64,000 nucleotides of DNA from assembly GCA_021234155.1 (NCBI GenBank), contig JAJEKV010000003.1, positions 16,848,386 through 16,912,385 of the forward strand. Reading direction: 5' to 3'. Of this stretch, positions 45,004-56,886 are shown piece by piece. Positions within the stretch are counted from its first letter, which is position 1. Each line of letters opens with the position of its first letter. The notes beneath the pieces were generated by a model. It was not told the DNA's origin, did no database searches, and saw only the letters and a program-made list of their open reading frames with translations. The translations under genes were made by a program, and so were the position numbers. Source of the DNA: Isoetes taiwanensis (taxonomy: Eukaryota > Streptophyta > Lycopodiopsida > Isoetales > Isoetaceae).

Positions 45004-47337
45004 TGCTGCCATGCTATGGCAGCATGTAAGAGCCAAGCATGTATCAGCACTAATCCTATCAGTTTGATTCAATTTGCAAGATATTAGGAGAATGCTTCAC
45101 TAGCATACACTCAAGTTTGAAGTGCAAAGGAAGGACAATTGACTCAAGTCACTCAAGAGATACAAAAAGGTCAAACAAGCATGGGAAGTGTAGAGAAGAA
45201 GAGAAAGAAGATCCCTTAAAGAGCATTCCATGGTATGTGATCATTTATGAGCTTGGCATCTTTGGCATTTTTTTTTATTTCCATCCTCATCCACTCCACC
45301 ATCCCAAATAGCATTGAACCTTGGCTCCTTCCTCATACACCTCCCAAAGTCAAACTTGACCTTGAAAGTTCTTTCTAGTCAAAATACACCTTCATAAAAC
45401 ACCCACTTGCTTCATCATCCACTAGTTCAAGAGAGACTTGACATAGTCACAACTTTGCTTATGAAGTCAACATTCCATGCAACTTGAGCAAAATGTAGAG
45501 AGGCTTGCAAAATCCCTAAGGGAAATGCTCAAAATTCAAATATGCCTCAAAGATGCCTCAAAGATGCTCCACAAAATTTTTGGCTTCCTAATGAGCACTA
45601 GATGTGCCAAGTCCCTCTACACCATACTACACACATCATACCCAGCACCATTTTATCCTTTTCATCTCAAACTCTTATTCAAATCAAAATTCATTTCAAA
45701 ATATCATTGTTGCCACATCACTTTTGACACCTCATCATTCACACACATCATCTCCACATCATTCTAAAAATTTTGACTAGAGAGAATTTTCAAATTCAAG
45801 TGGGCTGACACGTCATCATTCCCATTGGCCATGTCATACTACCTAGCCTTGCCATCTTTTCAAATGCCACTCCATCCACTCCCATTTTTGTCCAAATTCC
45901 AAAGAGCTCTATGGTGAAAAAGATCCCGAAACATTATAGGGCACAAAAAAATTTCCCTAGAAAAAAAAATTTTGAAAAAAGGCCTTATTCTAGGCATGAT
46001 ATATGTCTTCTAGGAATCGTGCCATAGGGTGTAAGGGGTGCAAAAAATTTTCCTATCTCCCCCCACCTAAATTCTCTTCCAAGCCAATTCCCCACCGCGT
46101 GGAGCATCCGGGAGTGGGGGTGGGAGGTACCGAATCCCACGTGGACACTTTGCACCAATAATCGAAAAGAATGGATTTTTTAGCCCTTATATACCTTGTC
46201 TCCCAAATTCGATCGGGCCCTCGTGGGATATTGAGCTTGAACTACCAAAAACCTAAATCAGGAAAACGCCAAGATCCGCTCAATCCGCCAAACAAACCAT
46301 TAAATCACTACCTAAACCGGCCGAATCATCATGTTTAATGCCATGAATGCTTAGTGCGAGCTAGAAGACAAGATTGGAGGGAAATAATTGAGATCTCAAA
46401 TCGGAAATGTAACATTCTACAAAAAGGGGATTTTTCTCGCACGAAGATTTTCGAGGGCTTGAAGGCAAAGAAGAAAGACTTGGCTTGAAGAAGGACCGGC
46501 TTGATAATCTTGAGCTTGTTTCTGACCTCCTATGTTTACCTTTGATCTGGATTGTTGACTCAATACTCCGGATTTCATATGTGTACCTATTTGATCCTGT
46601 GCCCAAGACCCCGAGCTTGGGATATTACATTGTATCTTCTGAGTGACTGATTAAATTGAAAATCCGACCTTTGTAGCAATTTTTGCATTGTGATCTTTTT
46701 CCAAAAAGAGAAAATTGTTATTGGTTGAGTGTCTAGTGCCTCGCATTGAAAATTGTTAGTTATGTCTTTATCACCCAAGTTGCAAATCAGAGCCGTGCAA
46801 TGCTAAACACACGCATACAGGTTTACCTATAGTAAACATTCTCTCTCGAGTTCATTCTCTTCTCATAGTCTTAGGCAAAAAATTATCAAAAGAAAAAATT
46901 AGGTCCCTTCTGGTGAAAGGAAAAAGTTGGCCCTTGGTGTGCAGACAAATCTGAGAAAGATAGAGCTGGTAGCCCCAAAAAATTCATCACCAATGTCGAG
47001 TTTCAAATTTCAGCTCTCGGTTAGGGATATTGACCAAAAATTGACTGGGTCAGTGATCTGATTTCGTCCTACCTAGCCTATCCTGACCTTGTTGAGTTCT
47101 TGCAGTTAGATTGTGTCAAGCATTGAGCATCTAGTAGAAAGATATCCAGGCCCATAGCTTCATAGATCACATCCTGCAACTTATTTTGTGAGGCGACTTT
47201 TTTTATCTTCGTGGAAACTCACTCTTAGTGAACTCTTGTGCATTTTTTGGAGTCTTTGCACTCGTGAGTGGTTGCCTTAAGCAACCCGGAGGTTCTAAAC
47301 CACCGAGGTTGAAGGTTTTGCCAGAACACCTTCAACA
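45004..47337 (+). repeat. Tat-3 5' LTR
   Basis: TGCTGCCATGC at the start and CACCTTCAACA at the end, 2334 bp. GGTACC (46126), G-box CACGTG (46138-46143) and TATATACC (about 46188-46195) form the promoter block. It differs from the 3' LTR by small indels, such as a 24-bp segment near 45567-45590 missing in the 3' copy. Confidence 0.93.
46126..46195 (+). promoter_or_regulatory. Tat-3 LTR promoter block
   Basis: GGTACC, then CCCACGTGG, then CTTATATACC at the same spacing as in the Tat-2 LTR. Confidence 0.55.
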
Positions 47338-47340
47338 TTT

Positions 47341-47359
47341 TGGAGGTTCTACCGAGATC
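47341..47359 (+). other. Tat-3 primer binding site, tRNA-Gln-like
   Basis: TGGAGGTTCTACCGAGATC begins 3 bp after the LTR. Against my recollection of the plant tRNA-Gln 3' end it differs only by C-to-T changes, as expected from decay of methylated cytosine. Confidence 0.65.
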
Positions 47360-47378
47360 ATCTTCCCGAATCGGACTC

Positions 47379-48600
47379 ATGGCACCAAGAAGAGTTAATG
47401 AGACATCCGAGCCTCTTGAGACACGGGATAATCATGAAGCTATTGCTACACCCATCGTCACCATACAAGCCGCATCGCGGGCATGCCTTATCAATACTTT
47501 GAGTTAAATGTGCCTACTCCAGTCCCTTTTTTTTGATCCGAGCATGAATGCCAACAATTTCCTCAAGACTTTTGAAGAATACTATCAAGAATATGGTCAC
47601 AAAAAGGTCAGTAAGTTTTCTCGAGTTTAAGAAGTGTTTTAAGAATGATGAGGTAAGGGCTTGGTTAGAATATGTTATAGGTTTAGGCACCAATTCTTGG
47701 GAAGAACTGTAAAAAGTTTCTAGCAAGGTTTGGAAGAGTCTTGGATCCCCAAGATTTAATATTTGAGTTGCAAACTTTTCGCATCAAGCATGTGAAAGTG
47801 TACAAAGAAATGTTGAAAGATTCAACCACTATCCGGGTCAAATGCCAAATCAATCATGTTCCTAACCACACATTGCATCTAGTGGCTTCTTTTATCGTGG
47901 GATTGAGCAAAGAGAACAAGAATACACGTAAAGCTTTTGAAGATTCAAAACAGGAGGGGTTTGATACAATACACAAGGCTTTCACCAAAGCCAATCAAAT
48001 TGCCGATATGATATCATACTTACCAGATGACATACACTCACCAAGTGATCCTTTTTTCCGTTATGAGCAGGGAGTGTATGGGATCAGCACTGCACTGCCT
48101 ATGCTATCCAAAAGGAAAAGAAAAAGGTCAAGGTGGAAGATGATGAGGCTCCCCGCAGCAGATGTAAGAGCAGAGATCACCAAGGTATCCGAGGCAATTG
48201 GTTGAGGTAACTAAACAACCGCAAGAGTTGAAGAGCTCAAAATATGAAAAGAAAACTTACCCCCATGTGTGCATTGCTTTAGAGATACTCACTCTTCTCG
48301 ATTATTGCTGGTATAGGCCATGCACTAAGTGTGGAAAAAGAGGTCACTTTGGTAAAGAATGCCCTGTGTGTGAATTTTGTAAGGCTTGGGACATTATGAG
48401 GATAGGTGCAGTGTCAAAGAATATTTTGCCAGACAAGAAAAATCTAAAATTGGTGAGCCAAGTGCATCTATAAGGTTTGTGCGAGGAAGTTGAAGAGCAA
48501 GAGGAGATTATGGTCTGTCCACACACCCGAAGGATGAATAATGCCAAAGAGAAAGAACTGGCACTTGAGGAAGCTGATATTTTGAAACATAAAGATGCTG
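47379..48600 (+). pseudogene. Tat-3 gag, frameshifted
   Basis: Starts at the ATG at 47379 (MAPRRVNE), matching Tat-2. Frameshifts near 47480, 47525, 47620 and 47712 break the capsid; DPQDLIFELQTF is readable at about 47743-47780. The part between the capsid and knuckles differs from Tat-2 by indels. Of the three CCHC knuckles the second (CTKCGKRGHFGKEC, about 48322-48363) is intact; the first and third are split by frameshifts. Confidence 0.82.
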
Positions 48601-48639
48601 AGCAAGCAGTAGCTGTGCCTCCTCCTCCTGCTCAAAAAT

Positions 48640-49180
48640 TCGTCAGGAAGGAAAAAGAGTGTGAGGATTTTGAATATTTATTGAAGAATTCTAAAATCTG
48701 TGTAGATTTGCTGACCCTACTCAAGATAGCCCCTTCTTACGTAAAAAGGTGCTCAATCTTACTAAGGAAGATGAGTTTGCCCCGACAAACCACATTGATG
48801 AGCACATGCTCACTTCGGGATGATAATGATCCCGAGCTTTCACTTGTGTTGCTAAAATGGAAGGAAAAGTATTGACCAAAGTTACGCTAGATGGAGGATC
48901 ACCCTTGAACGTGATGCCACACCATGTCATGAGACTATGTGGACTAGAAATAGATAAGAAGGCTCCAATGATCTTGAAATCTTTCTCTAACTCTAAAATC
49001 AATCCAGTGGGAATAGTTAGTAATGTGCCTATTGATGTTGAAGGAATAATGGTTGCAGCTAACTTTGTTGTGGTTGCTTTTGAGGGAATAGGGGACAAAT
49101 CAGATATATATGACTTACTTTTTAAGGCGAAGGTGGCTTTCTACAAGAGATGCTAGACCTGTGTGGTCAAGAGGAGAATG
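48640..49180 (+). pseudogene. Tat-3 aspartic protease
   Basis: The active-site block is TLDGGSPLNVMP (about 48886-48921): Asp-Gly-Gly-Ser takes the place of the more usual Asp-Ser/Thr-Gly, as is common in Tat/Athila elements. The C-terminal block VAANFVVVAFEGI and IYDLL then leads, after a frameshift near 49120, to DARPVWSRGECTISNGKKK. This is the only copy here with the active site left. Confidence 0.83.
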
Positions 49181-49365
49181 TACCATCTCAAATGGCAAGA
49201 AAAAGGTAACATTGTATAATAAGTTAGGAGAGTTTGAAAGCATGAATTTCATTGAAGAAGAAATGTTAATATCACATCCATGTGGAGAATTTAAACCGGA
49301 TCTGATGAGAGTTGGAGTCTAGCATAGAAATCTCAAAGGAGTTGGCTTCAATCGGGTTGAGCAAT

Positions 49366-49850
49366 TTTGCTTATTTATGGTTTGATGGTGGTGTTTCCAA
49401 AAGGCTTAATGTGGCATCTTCTGCCGCTATTCTCAAGGATGCTTCCAACAAAGTTCTTCAGCTAAAGTAGGAAGAATTTATCCTAATGTCACTTCTAATA
49501 TGGCGTAATATAAGGCATTGATTGCGGGTCTTCAAGAGGCAAAGAATCTAAACATCGGGAATGTAATCATCTTTGGAGACTCTCGGCTTTGTCTGCAGAG
49601 CAAATATCGAGAGAATATCGGGCCAAGAATGAAGACATGTTGCAGCTCAAAAATCAAGCCATCTTTGAACCCAAGAATTTTGATACACGAACTCGCCATG
49701 TTCCAAGGGAGCAAAATGGTGAAGCAACTTCGTTGTGCGTAAGTGTGCTACTTGAACATTTGGCTGAGGGAGCAATTCAAGAGGAGGAACTTGAGAGGAG
49801 AGATCTGCAACAGCTATACCCCATCCTGGTAATAAATGCAAGTGAAGACA
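49366..49850 (+). pseudogene. Tat-3 extra RNase H, catalytic Glu replaced by a stop
   Basis: Reads YLWFDGGVSKRLNVASSAAILK, frameshift near 49460, then RIYPNVTSNMA followed by TAA at 49506-49508 where other copies have GAA for the catalytic Glu, then YKALIAGLQEAKNL and IIFGDSRL. A further frameshift near 49590 leads to HVPREQNGEATSL, where the fourth acidic residue is Thr. It joins the reverse transcriptase through LQQLYPILVINAS. This domain is dead although the rest of pol downstream is well preserved. Confidence 0.85.
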
Positions 49851-51117
49851 AACAGGTAAGGGAAATCAAGGTCAATAAGAAAGGTCTAGATAGGGTGTTA
49901 TATGTTGGAGATTTGTTCAGAGAAGAGGATAATGCCTTGGTTACTAAATTTTTTGATGATTGGAAGGATATCTTTGCTTGGGATTATGATGAGCTGGTGG
50001 GAATTGACAAAAGCGTTTGTGAATTTGAAATTAAGATAAAGGGAGGTATGAAACCTGTCATACAAAAGCTAAGAAGAATAAATGCTTCTCTATTAGGTCT
50101 AATCAAGGAGGAATTATACAAAATGAAAGATGCAGGTGTGATTACTGAAATTGTGAATCCTGAGTGGCTATCTTGCATTGTTCCTGTTGAAAAGAAAAAC
50201 AAGGCCATTAGGATCTGCATAGACTATAGAGATTTAAACAAAGCTACTGTCAAGGATTGTTACCCTTTGCCATTTCTGGAAGAGGTGTTGCATGCTGTAG
50301 CAGGGAAAGAGATTTACTCATTCTTAGATGGCTTTTCAGGTTTTAATCAAATAAGCATCAAAGAAGGTGATCAGCCAAAAACTTCATTCATCACACCTTG
50401 GGGAACATTTGCCATGAAAAGAATGCCATTTGGATTGATGAATGCTTCTGCAACATTCCAAAGAGCCATGGATGCAATTTTTAAAGAAATGCCAGCTAAC
50501 ATTTTTCGTGTGTTCTTGGATGATCTTTGTTTGGGAACTTCTCTGGAAAGACATTTTGATATGCTAACCATGTTGTTTGACTTGTGTAGAAAGGGAGGAG
50601 TGAGTTTGAACCCCAAAAAGTGTGTTTTTTTATCATCAAAAGGAGAATTGCTTGGGCATGTAGTATCCACAGCAGGAATTCAAATATCTGACAGTAAGAT
50701 TGAAGCCCTGAGGAAACTGACACCTCCAAAAACCCTCAAACAAGTTAAAAGCTTCATAGGGATGACCAGCTTCTTGAGAATGTATGTCCCTCATTTTTCC
50801 CACACCATAAGCCCAATCTCCAGCCTCACAAAGGTCGGGAAGTTCTCCAAAAGTGAAAGCAAACACATCCTAGTAGATTGGGGTGAGCAATGCCAAAATT
50901 CTTTTGACAAAATCATTGATGCCATTTGCAAATCTATCCTACTAAAACCTCCTGATCTAGAGAAGCCCTTCAAAGCTTACATCAGTGTGACAAAAAAAGC
51001 AATTGGTTTGGCACTGCTACAAGGGGATCATGTAATTACTTTTGCAAGCAAGATGTGGTCTGATACTGAAATTAGATATCCCAGGTTGGAGAAAAGTGCG
51101 GCAGCCCGATGTTTTTA
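49851..51117 (+). pseudogene. Tat-3 reverse transcriptase and vestigial native RNase H, long open frame
   Basis: A single frame of 509 codons (49589-51118) covers this region. The reverse transcriptase shows CIDYRDLNKATVKDCYPLP, FLDGFSGFNQISI, FITPWGTFAMKRMPFG and VFLDDLCLGTS with the catalytic Asp pair; it looks complete. The thumb is KQVKSFIGMTSFLRMYVPHFS. The native RNase H shows PPDLEKPFKAYISVTKKAIG and HVITFASKMWSDTEIRYPRLEKS, again with Ser where YTDAS-type catalytic Asp is expected. The frame breaks near 51100. Confidence 0.92.
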
Positions 51118-51154
51118 ATAGAGAGACAAGGACATCTTCTCGCAAAACAATCAG

Positions 51155-53899
51155 GTGCAAGTGTTCATGAGGCAAAATCCTTTTTCACTCCTATTTGCAA
51201 AAAGCGACCAAAGGCTAAAGCAGGCAGGGGCTTGTAAGATCCAAGCTTATGATATTACTGTAAAGGTGGTAAAGTTGATCGAGAATCCCAGCTCCTATCT
51301 TCCACTGGTGTTGTTTGAACATGAAGATCAAGATGGTTTATGTGTTGATGACAATCTAACAAACTTGATCTCTGTTGATGCAGAAAACATTGATTGGCAA
51401 TTTGACATCAGAAACTATTTGGAAAGCAATGAGTTACCTAAGAACTTGAGTAGCAGTCAAGAAAGAAGATTTAGGGACAAGTGCAAGAAGTTCAAAGCTA
51501 ATTGAAGGGATCCTATGCAAAGTTGACAAGGAGGGAGTCTTGCTGAGATGTGTGGATAAAGAAGAGGCTAGAATGATAATCGAGGCGTGTCATGAGGGAG
51601 TTTGTGGAGGACACTTTGCAGCAGACACAACTGCAAAAAAGATTTTAAGGTCAGGATACTTTTGGCCTACTCTTTTTAAGGATTGTTATGAAGCTATAAA
51701 ATGCTGCCATAAATGTCAGATTTTTGGCAAAAGAACCTTACAACCAAATTACCCCGACCGCCATAATTTCCCCTGGACCTTTCCAAATGTGGGGGCTGGA
51801 TTTTATAGGCCCCATAGACCCACCTTCCACAGCTCAACACCAGTTTATATTAGTTGCCACTGATTACTTTACCAAATGGGCAGAGGCAATTCCTTTGAGA
51901 GAAGCCAATGCCCAAGCCACTGCAAGGTTTCTACATGAAAATATCTGTGCCAGATTTGGTATCCCTTTCAAAATTGTTTCTGATAGAGGCAGCCAATTCA
52001 TCAACAATGCAATTGCATTACTTCTAGCCACCTTGAAAGTTAAACACACCAAGAGTTCATCCTATTACCCTCAGGGAAATGGCCAGGCAGAGTCAACCAA
52101 TAAGACTCTCAAATCAATCCTGAAGAAGACCATCAGTGTTTCAAAAAAGGATTGGCATTTAAAACTTCATGATGCACTTTGGGCATACAGAACTACCATC
52201 AAAGTGGCTACAAAGCACACCCCTTTCAGCTTGGTGTATGGGATAGAATCAGTATTGCCTATAGAATTAGAGCTTCCATCACTCAGACTGGCCTATCAGA
52301 TAAATTTGGAAATGGATGATGCTCTAAAAGACAAATTTGTGAGATTGATGCAGCTTGAGGAGCATCATGGAATAAATTACTACTCCTATATTTTAGTGTA
52401 GCCAAAATAGGTTAAGCTAAACTACCTTCAAATTGGGGCTAGAAGTTTCTAACACTTGGCTAAATGAAATGGTTTTTCTCCATCACAGTTTCTTGCTTTT
52501 GGCTAAACTTTCACAAAATGGAAAGGCAAATATTAGCCATCACGCTATAATCATTAGGGATTTTTTGAGATCATAAAAGGGCCTTCTAAGAACTGCTGAC
52601 TAAGCTGTATGAACTACCAATCAGAAAACAGAACTGGTAATCCAGTCAGCAAAACAGTTATAACTGACTCACTGGATCACATTTTCTAGCACAAGTATTG
52701 ATAGAAAAGTCCAAATGAGCTTTTGTTTAGTGCAATAGATAGATCTCATTGAGATCTTTCCAAGCTTGGGTGGTTTGCATATCTTTTAGCCCCCTAGGAT
52801 AGTAAAAAATGGTAAAAACCATATTTTTTGGAGTTTTGACAATCATAAGTAGTTAAAATATGTGCAAAGCACCTAAGGTTGGAAAGATCTCAACGATATC
52901 TATCTATTGCACTAAACGAAAGCTCATTTGGACTTTTCTATCAATAGTTATGCTAGAAAATGTGATCCAGTGAGTTAGTTATAACAGTTTTGCTGACTGG
53001 ACCTGTCAGGCTCTGATTTCTGATTGGTGGTTCATTTAGCTTCATTTGGCTTAGTTGGCATGTTTTGAAGGCCCTTTTTTAATCTCAAAAAAACCCTAAT
53101 GGATTTAAAAAAATCCAAGCATTCTGGCAAAGACATTGAATTTATTGTAAGTACATAAATCAAGACACGAACATATATGAACATGCTCAAAAACCTAAAA
53201 GAAAAGGGCACAACTTTGTTCCTTTTCCTCTAATGCTTTAAATTTGTACTTGGAACGAGAAAGAAAGGGAAACAAAAACAAGAAACATAAACCCTATTTG
53301 AAATTTCTTAAAGTTAGTACATAAATTGGTGTTGAATTTCGGGCTAATCTATCCATTTTTCCAAGCCCACTCTATCTTAGGTTTAGCTAATCAATGTCCC
53401 GATGGATATGTCTGGAGGTAAAGGTTTGGCTATTCAACCTAAAAACTCACTTGGACGGCAAAAAAATTGGGCTAAAATTTTCTTTTTTTTGGGCATTTTT
53501 TCCATTTACTTTAGCCGTTTTTCTTGGCAAAACTGCTACAAAATAGCCATTTGGCTAATCTTAGCCGTTATTTTATTCCATGAGGAGCATAGATATGAGG
53601 TTGAGAATGCAATAATGAGGAAAAAGGCCAAGGATATTGCAGCCTTCAAAGCAGCACATAAATTACAGGGAGTCTTGAAAGAAGGAGAGTTAGTGTTAAA
53701 GTGGAATAAAGCAAGGGAAGATATGGCAACAAAGTTCGAAAATCTTTGGGAAGGACCATTTGAAGTAATAGGAACAGCTGGCAAGGATTCATATTGGCTG
53801 AAGGATGTTGCTGATGGCAGAGAATTGATGAACCCTATCAACATTGTGCACCTAAAAAGGTATTGGCAACAACATGTTGCCCTTACTCTGTTCAACTGA
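51155..53899 (+). pseudogene. Tat-3 integrase, interrupted by the 1217-bp foldback element
   Basis: The linker after RNase H (LFEHEDQDGL, IDWQFDIRNYLESNE) is followed by the zinc module (ACHEGVCGGHFAADTTAK ... KCCHKCQIF), a frameshift near 51745, then the core [33 protein letters not shown] (D-D-E complete), [10 protein letters not shown] and [12 protein letters not shown]. At 52366 the foldback element enters after LMQLEEH; the protein resumes at 53583 with HRYEVENAIM and continues to WQQHVALTLFN with stop at 53897-53899. A frame that starts inside the foldback and reads into the integrase (53402) is accidental. Confidence 0.9.
52366..53582. mobile_element. 1217-bp hAT-like foldback element, copy 2 (reverse orientation)
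   Basis: Begins CATGGAATAAATTACTACTCC and ends CCGTTATTTTATTCCATG, flanked by AGGAGCAT at 52358-52365 and 53583-53590. It is the reverse complement of 11958-13174, exactly the same length, with very few differences. Its host element has diverged much more from Tat-2 than the two foldback copies have from each other. Confidence 0.9.
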
Positions 53900-54536
53900 A
53901 ATCTCTGTGGTAAGATGTAGCTAGGATTAGTTAGTACTTAGGGTTAAAGCTAGATCAGTTAGGCCTGTCTTAGTAAGTGTAGTTCTGCTTTAGAGTTGTT
54001 ATTTGTGTTTTAATGAGTTTATAAGTGTTGCTATCACATTTGTGATCAACTGAGGGAGTGAATTGATACTAATGATCATGGTTCCATGCAGGTGCATCTG
54101 AGCATGTCTTTTACACATCTCTTCCATTGCACTACATTGATCTTCATCATCTGGAGTTGCTGACATTGCCTCCACACCAGCAACTCACTCATACTAACAA
54201 ACTTTATCTTCACATGCAGGTGCATTCCTATGTTTATCTCCATCTGTCATCTGATCAAGAGTTGACCTCATTGCATCAGAAAGCCATCCTACATTGCCAA
54301 TAAATTTCCCAAGCTCTTTGTCATACCACCATCCTGCAGCTTCTCATAACTAAAGAGATTTATTTTCCATGCAGGTTCATCTGAAAGTAGCATCATATGC
54401 ACGTTCATAATATCAGATCTATCACCTTCCAATCCATATGCAGGTCATTGAGTTGCCAACCATATTCTCATATTGGCAACTGGCTGGAGAACATGTCAAG
54501 AGTTATCAAGCAGCTAGTCAAAAGGGGCTGGAAGAC
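53900..54536 (+). other. Tat-3 3' non-coding region with CATGCAGGT motifs and purine tract
   Basis: CATGCAGGTGCATCTG at about 54085, CATGCAGGTGCATTCC at 54213, CATGCAGGTTCATCTG at 54369 and ATGCAGGTCATTGAG at 54438, each after a T/C-rich run. The purine tract AAAAGGGGCTGGAAGA lies at about 54520-54535, 27 bp before the LTR. Confidence 0.7.
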
Positions 54537-54562
54537 CGACCTTCTCTTTTGTTTGGCATAAT

Positions 54563-56881
54563 CTTTGCCATGCTATGGCGGCATGTAAGAGCCAAGCATG
54601 TATCGACACTAATCCTATCGGTTTGATTCAATTTGCAAGATATTAGGAGAATGCTTCACTAGCATACACTCAAGTTTGAAGAGCAAAGGAAGGACAATTG
54701 ACTCAAGTCACTCAAGAGATACAAAAAGGTCAAACAAGCATGGGAAGTGTAGAGAAGAAGAGAAAGAAGATCCCTTAAAGAGCATTCCATGGTATGTGAT
54801 CATTTATGAGCTTGGCATCTTTGGCATTTTTTTTGATTTCCATCCTCATCCACTCCACCATCCCAAATAGCATTGAACCTTGGCTCCTTCCTCATACACC
54901 TCCCAAAGTCAAACTTGACCTTGAAAGTTCTTTCTAGTCGAAATACACCTTCATAAAACACCCACTTGCTTCATCATCCACTAGTTCAAGAGAGACTTGA
55001 CATAGTCACAACTTTGCTTATGAAGTCAACATTCCATGCAACTTGAGCAAAATGTAGAGAGGCTTGCAAAATCCCTAAGGGAAATGCTCAAAATTCAAAT
55101 ATGCCTCAAAGATGCCTCAAAGATGAGCACTAGATGTGCCAAGTCCCTCTACACCATACTACACACATCATACCCAGCACCATTTTATCCTTTTCATCTC
55201 AAACTCTTATTCAAATCAAAATTCATTTCAAAATATCATTGTTGCCACATCACTTTTGACACCTCATCATTCACACACATCATCTCCACATCATTCTAAA
55301 AATTTTGACTAGAGAGAATTTTCAAATTCAAGTGGGCTGACACGTCATCATTCCCATTGGCCATGTCATACTACCTAGCCTTGCCATCTTTTTCAAATGC
55401 CACTCCATCCACTCCCCACATTTTTGTCCAAATTCCAAAGAGCTCTATGGTGAAAAAAGATCCCAGAACATTATAGGGCACAAAAAAAGATTCCCCTAGA
55501 AAAAAAGAATTTTGAAAAAAGGCCTTATTCTAGGCATGATATATGTCTTCTAGGGAATCGTGCCATAGGGTGTAAGGGGTGCAAAAACATTTTCCTATCT
55601 ACCCCCAACCTAATTTCTCTCTTCCAAGCCAATTCCCCCCTAGCGTGGAGCATCCGGCGCGTGGGGGGCTGGGAGGTACCGAATCCCACGTGGACACTTT
55701 GACGCAATAATCAGAAAGAATGGATTTTTTAGCCCTTATATACCTTGTCTCCCAAATTCGATCAGGCCTGTGGGATATTGAGCTTCGAACTACCAAAAAA
55801 CCTAAATCAGGAAAACGCCAAGATCTGTTCAATCTGGCCAAACAAACCATTAAATCACTACCTAAACTGGCCGAATCATCATGTTTAATGCCATGAATGC
55901 TTAGTGCGAGCTAGAAGACAGAAGATTGGAGGGAAATAATTGAGATCTCAACGGAACAGAACATTCTACAAAAGGGGATTTTCTGCACAGAAGATTTTCG
56001 AGGGCTTGAAGGCAAAGAAGAAAGACTTGGCTTGAAGAAGGACCGGCTTGATAATCTTGAGCTTGTTTCTGACCTCCTATGTTTACCTTTGATCTGGATT
56101 GTTGACTCAATACTCCGGATTTCATATGTGTACCTATTTGATCCTGTGCCCAAGACCCCGAGCTTGGGATATTACATTGTATCTTCTGAGTGACTGATTA
56201 AATTGAAAATCCGACCTTTGTAGCAATTTTTGCATTGTGATCTTTTTCCAAAAAGAGAAAATTGTTATTGGTTGAGTGTCTAGTGCCTGCACAAATTGTT
56301 AGTTGCGTGCTGTCTGCCCAAGTTGCAAATCTGTAGAGCCAGGCAATGCTAAACACACGCACAGTTTACCTATAGTAAACATTCTCTCTCGAGTTCATTC
56401 TCTTCTCATAGTCTTAGGCAAAAAATTATCAAAAGAAAAAATTAGGTCCCTTCTGGTGAAAGGAAAAAGTTGGCCCTTGGTGTGCAGACAAATCTGAGAA
56501 AGATAGAGCTGGTAGCCCCAAAAAATTCATCACCAATGTCGAGTTTCAAATTTCAGCTCTCGGTTAGGGATATTGACCAAAAATTGACTGGGTCAGTGAT
56601 CTGATTTCGTCCTACCTAGCCTATCCTGACCTTGTTGAGTTCTTGCAGTTAGATTGTGTCAAGCATTGAGCATCTAGTAGAAAGATATCCAGGCCCATAG
56701 CTTCATAGATCACATCCTGCAACTTATTTTGTGAGGCAGACTTTTTTATCTTCAGGGAAACTCACTCTTAGTGAACTCTTGTGCATTTTTTTGGAATCTT
56801 TGCACTCAGAGTGGTTGCCTTAAGCAACCTGGAGGTTCTAAACCACTGAGGTTGAAGGTTTTGCCAGGAACACCTTCAACA
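54563..56881 (+). repeat. Tat-3 3' LTR
   Basis: Matches 45004-47337 over its whole length. The first bases have changed (CTTTGCC instead of TGCTGCC). It ends CACCTTCAACA, followed by the target duplication GGCTC. Confidence 0.92.
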
Positions 56882-56886
56882 GGCTC
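56882..56886. repeat. Tat-3 right target duplication (GGCTC)
   Basis: Identical to 44999-45003, directly after the LTR end. Confidence 0.88.

Larger units (their letters stand above)
45004..56881 (+). mobile_element. Tat-3: full-length Ty3/gypsy (Tat-like) retrotransposon with target duplication
   Basis: It has both LTRs (TGCTGCC...TTCAACA), a 5-bp target duplication, a primer site, and the full set gag, protease, extra RNase H, reverse transcriptase, vestigial RNase H and integrase, then the non-coding 3' region. Without the 1217-bp foldback insertion and its 8-bp duplication it would be about 10.65 kb. The two LTRs are close in sequence, with small indels, so it is younger than Tat-1 and Tat-2. 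Frameshifts in gag and protease, a stop in the extra RNase H and the foldback in integrase leave it defective. Confidence 0.93.

Noticed and set aside
53402-53899. 165-codon frame starting inside the foldback element and running into integrase
   Set aside because: A chance fusion at the insertion border; the first part is non-coding foldback sequence also seen at 11833-12138 on the other strand.
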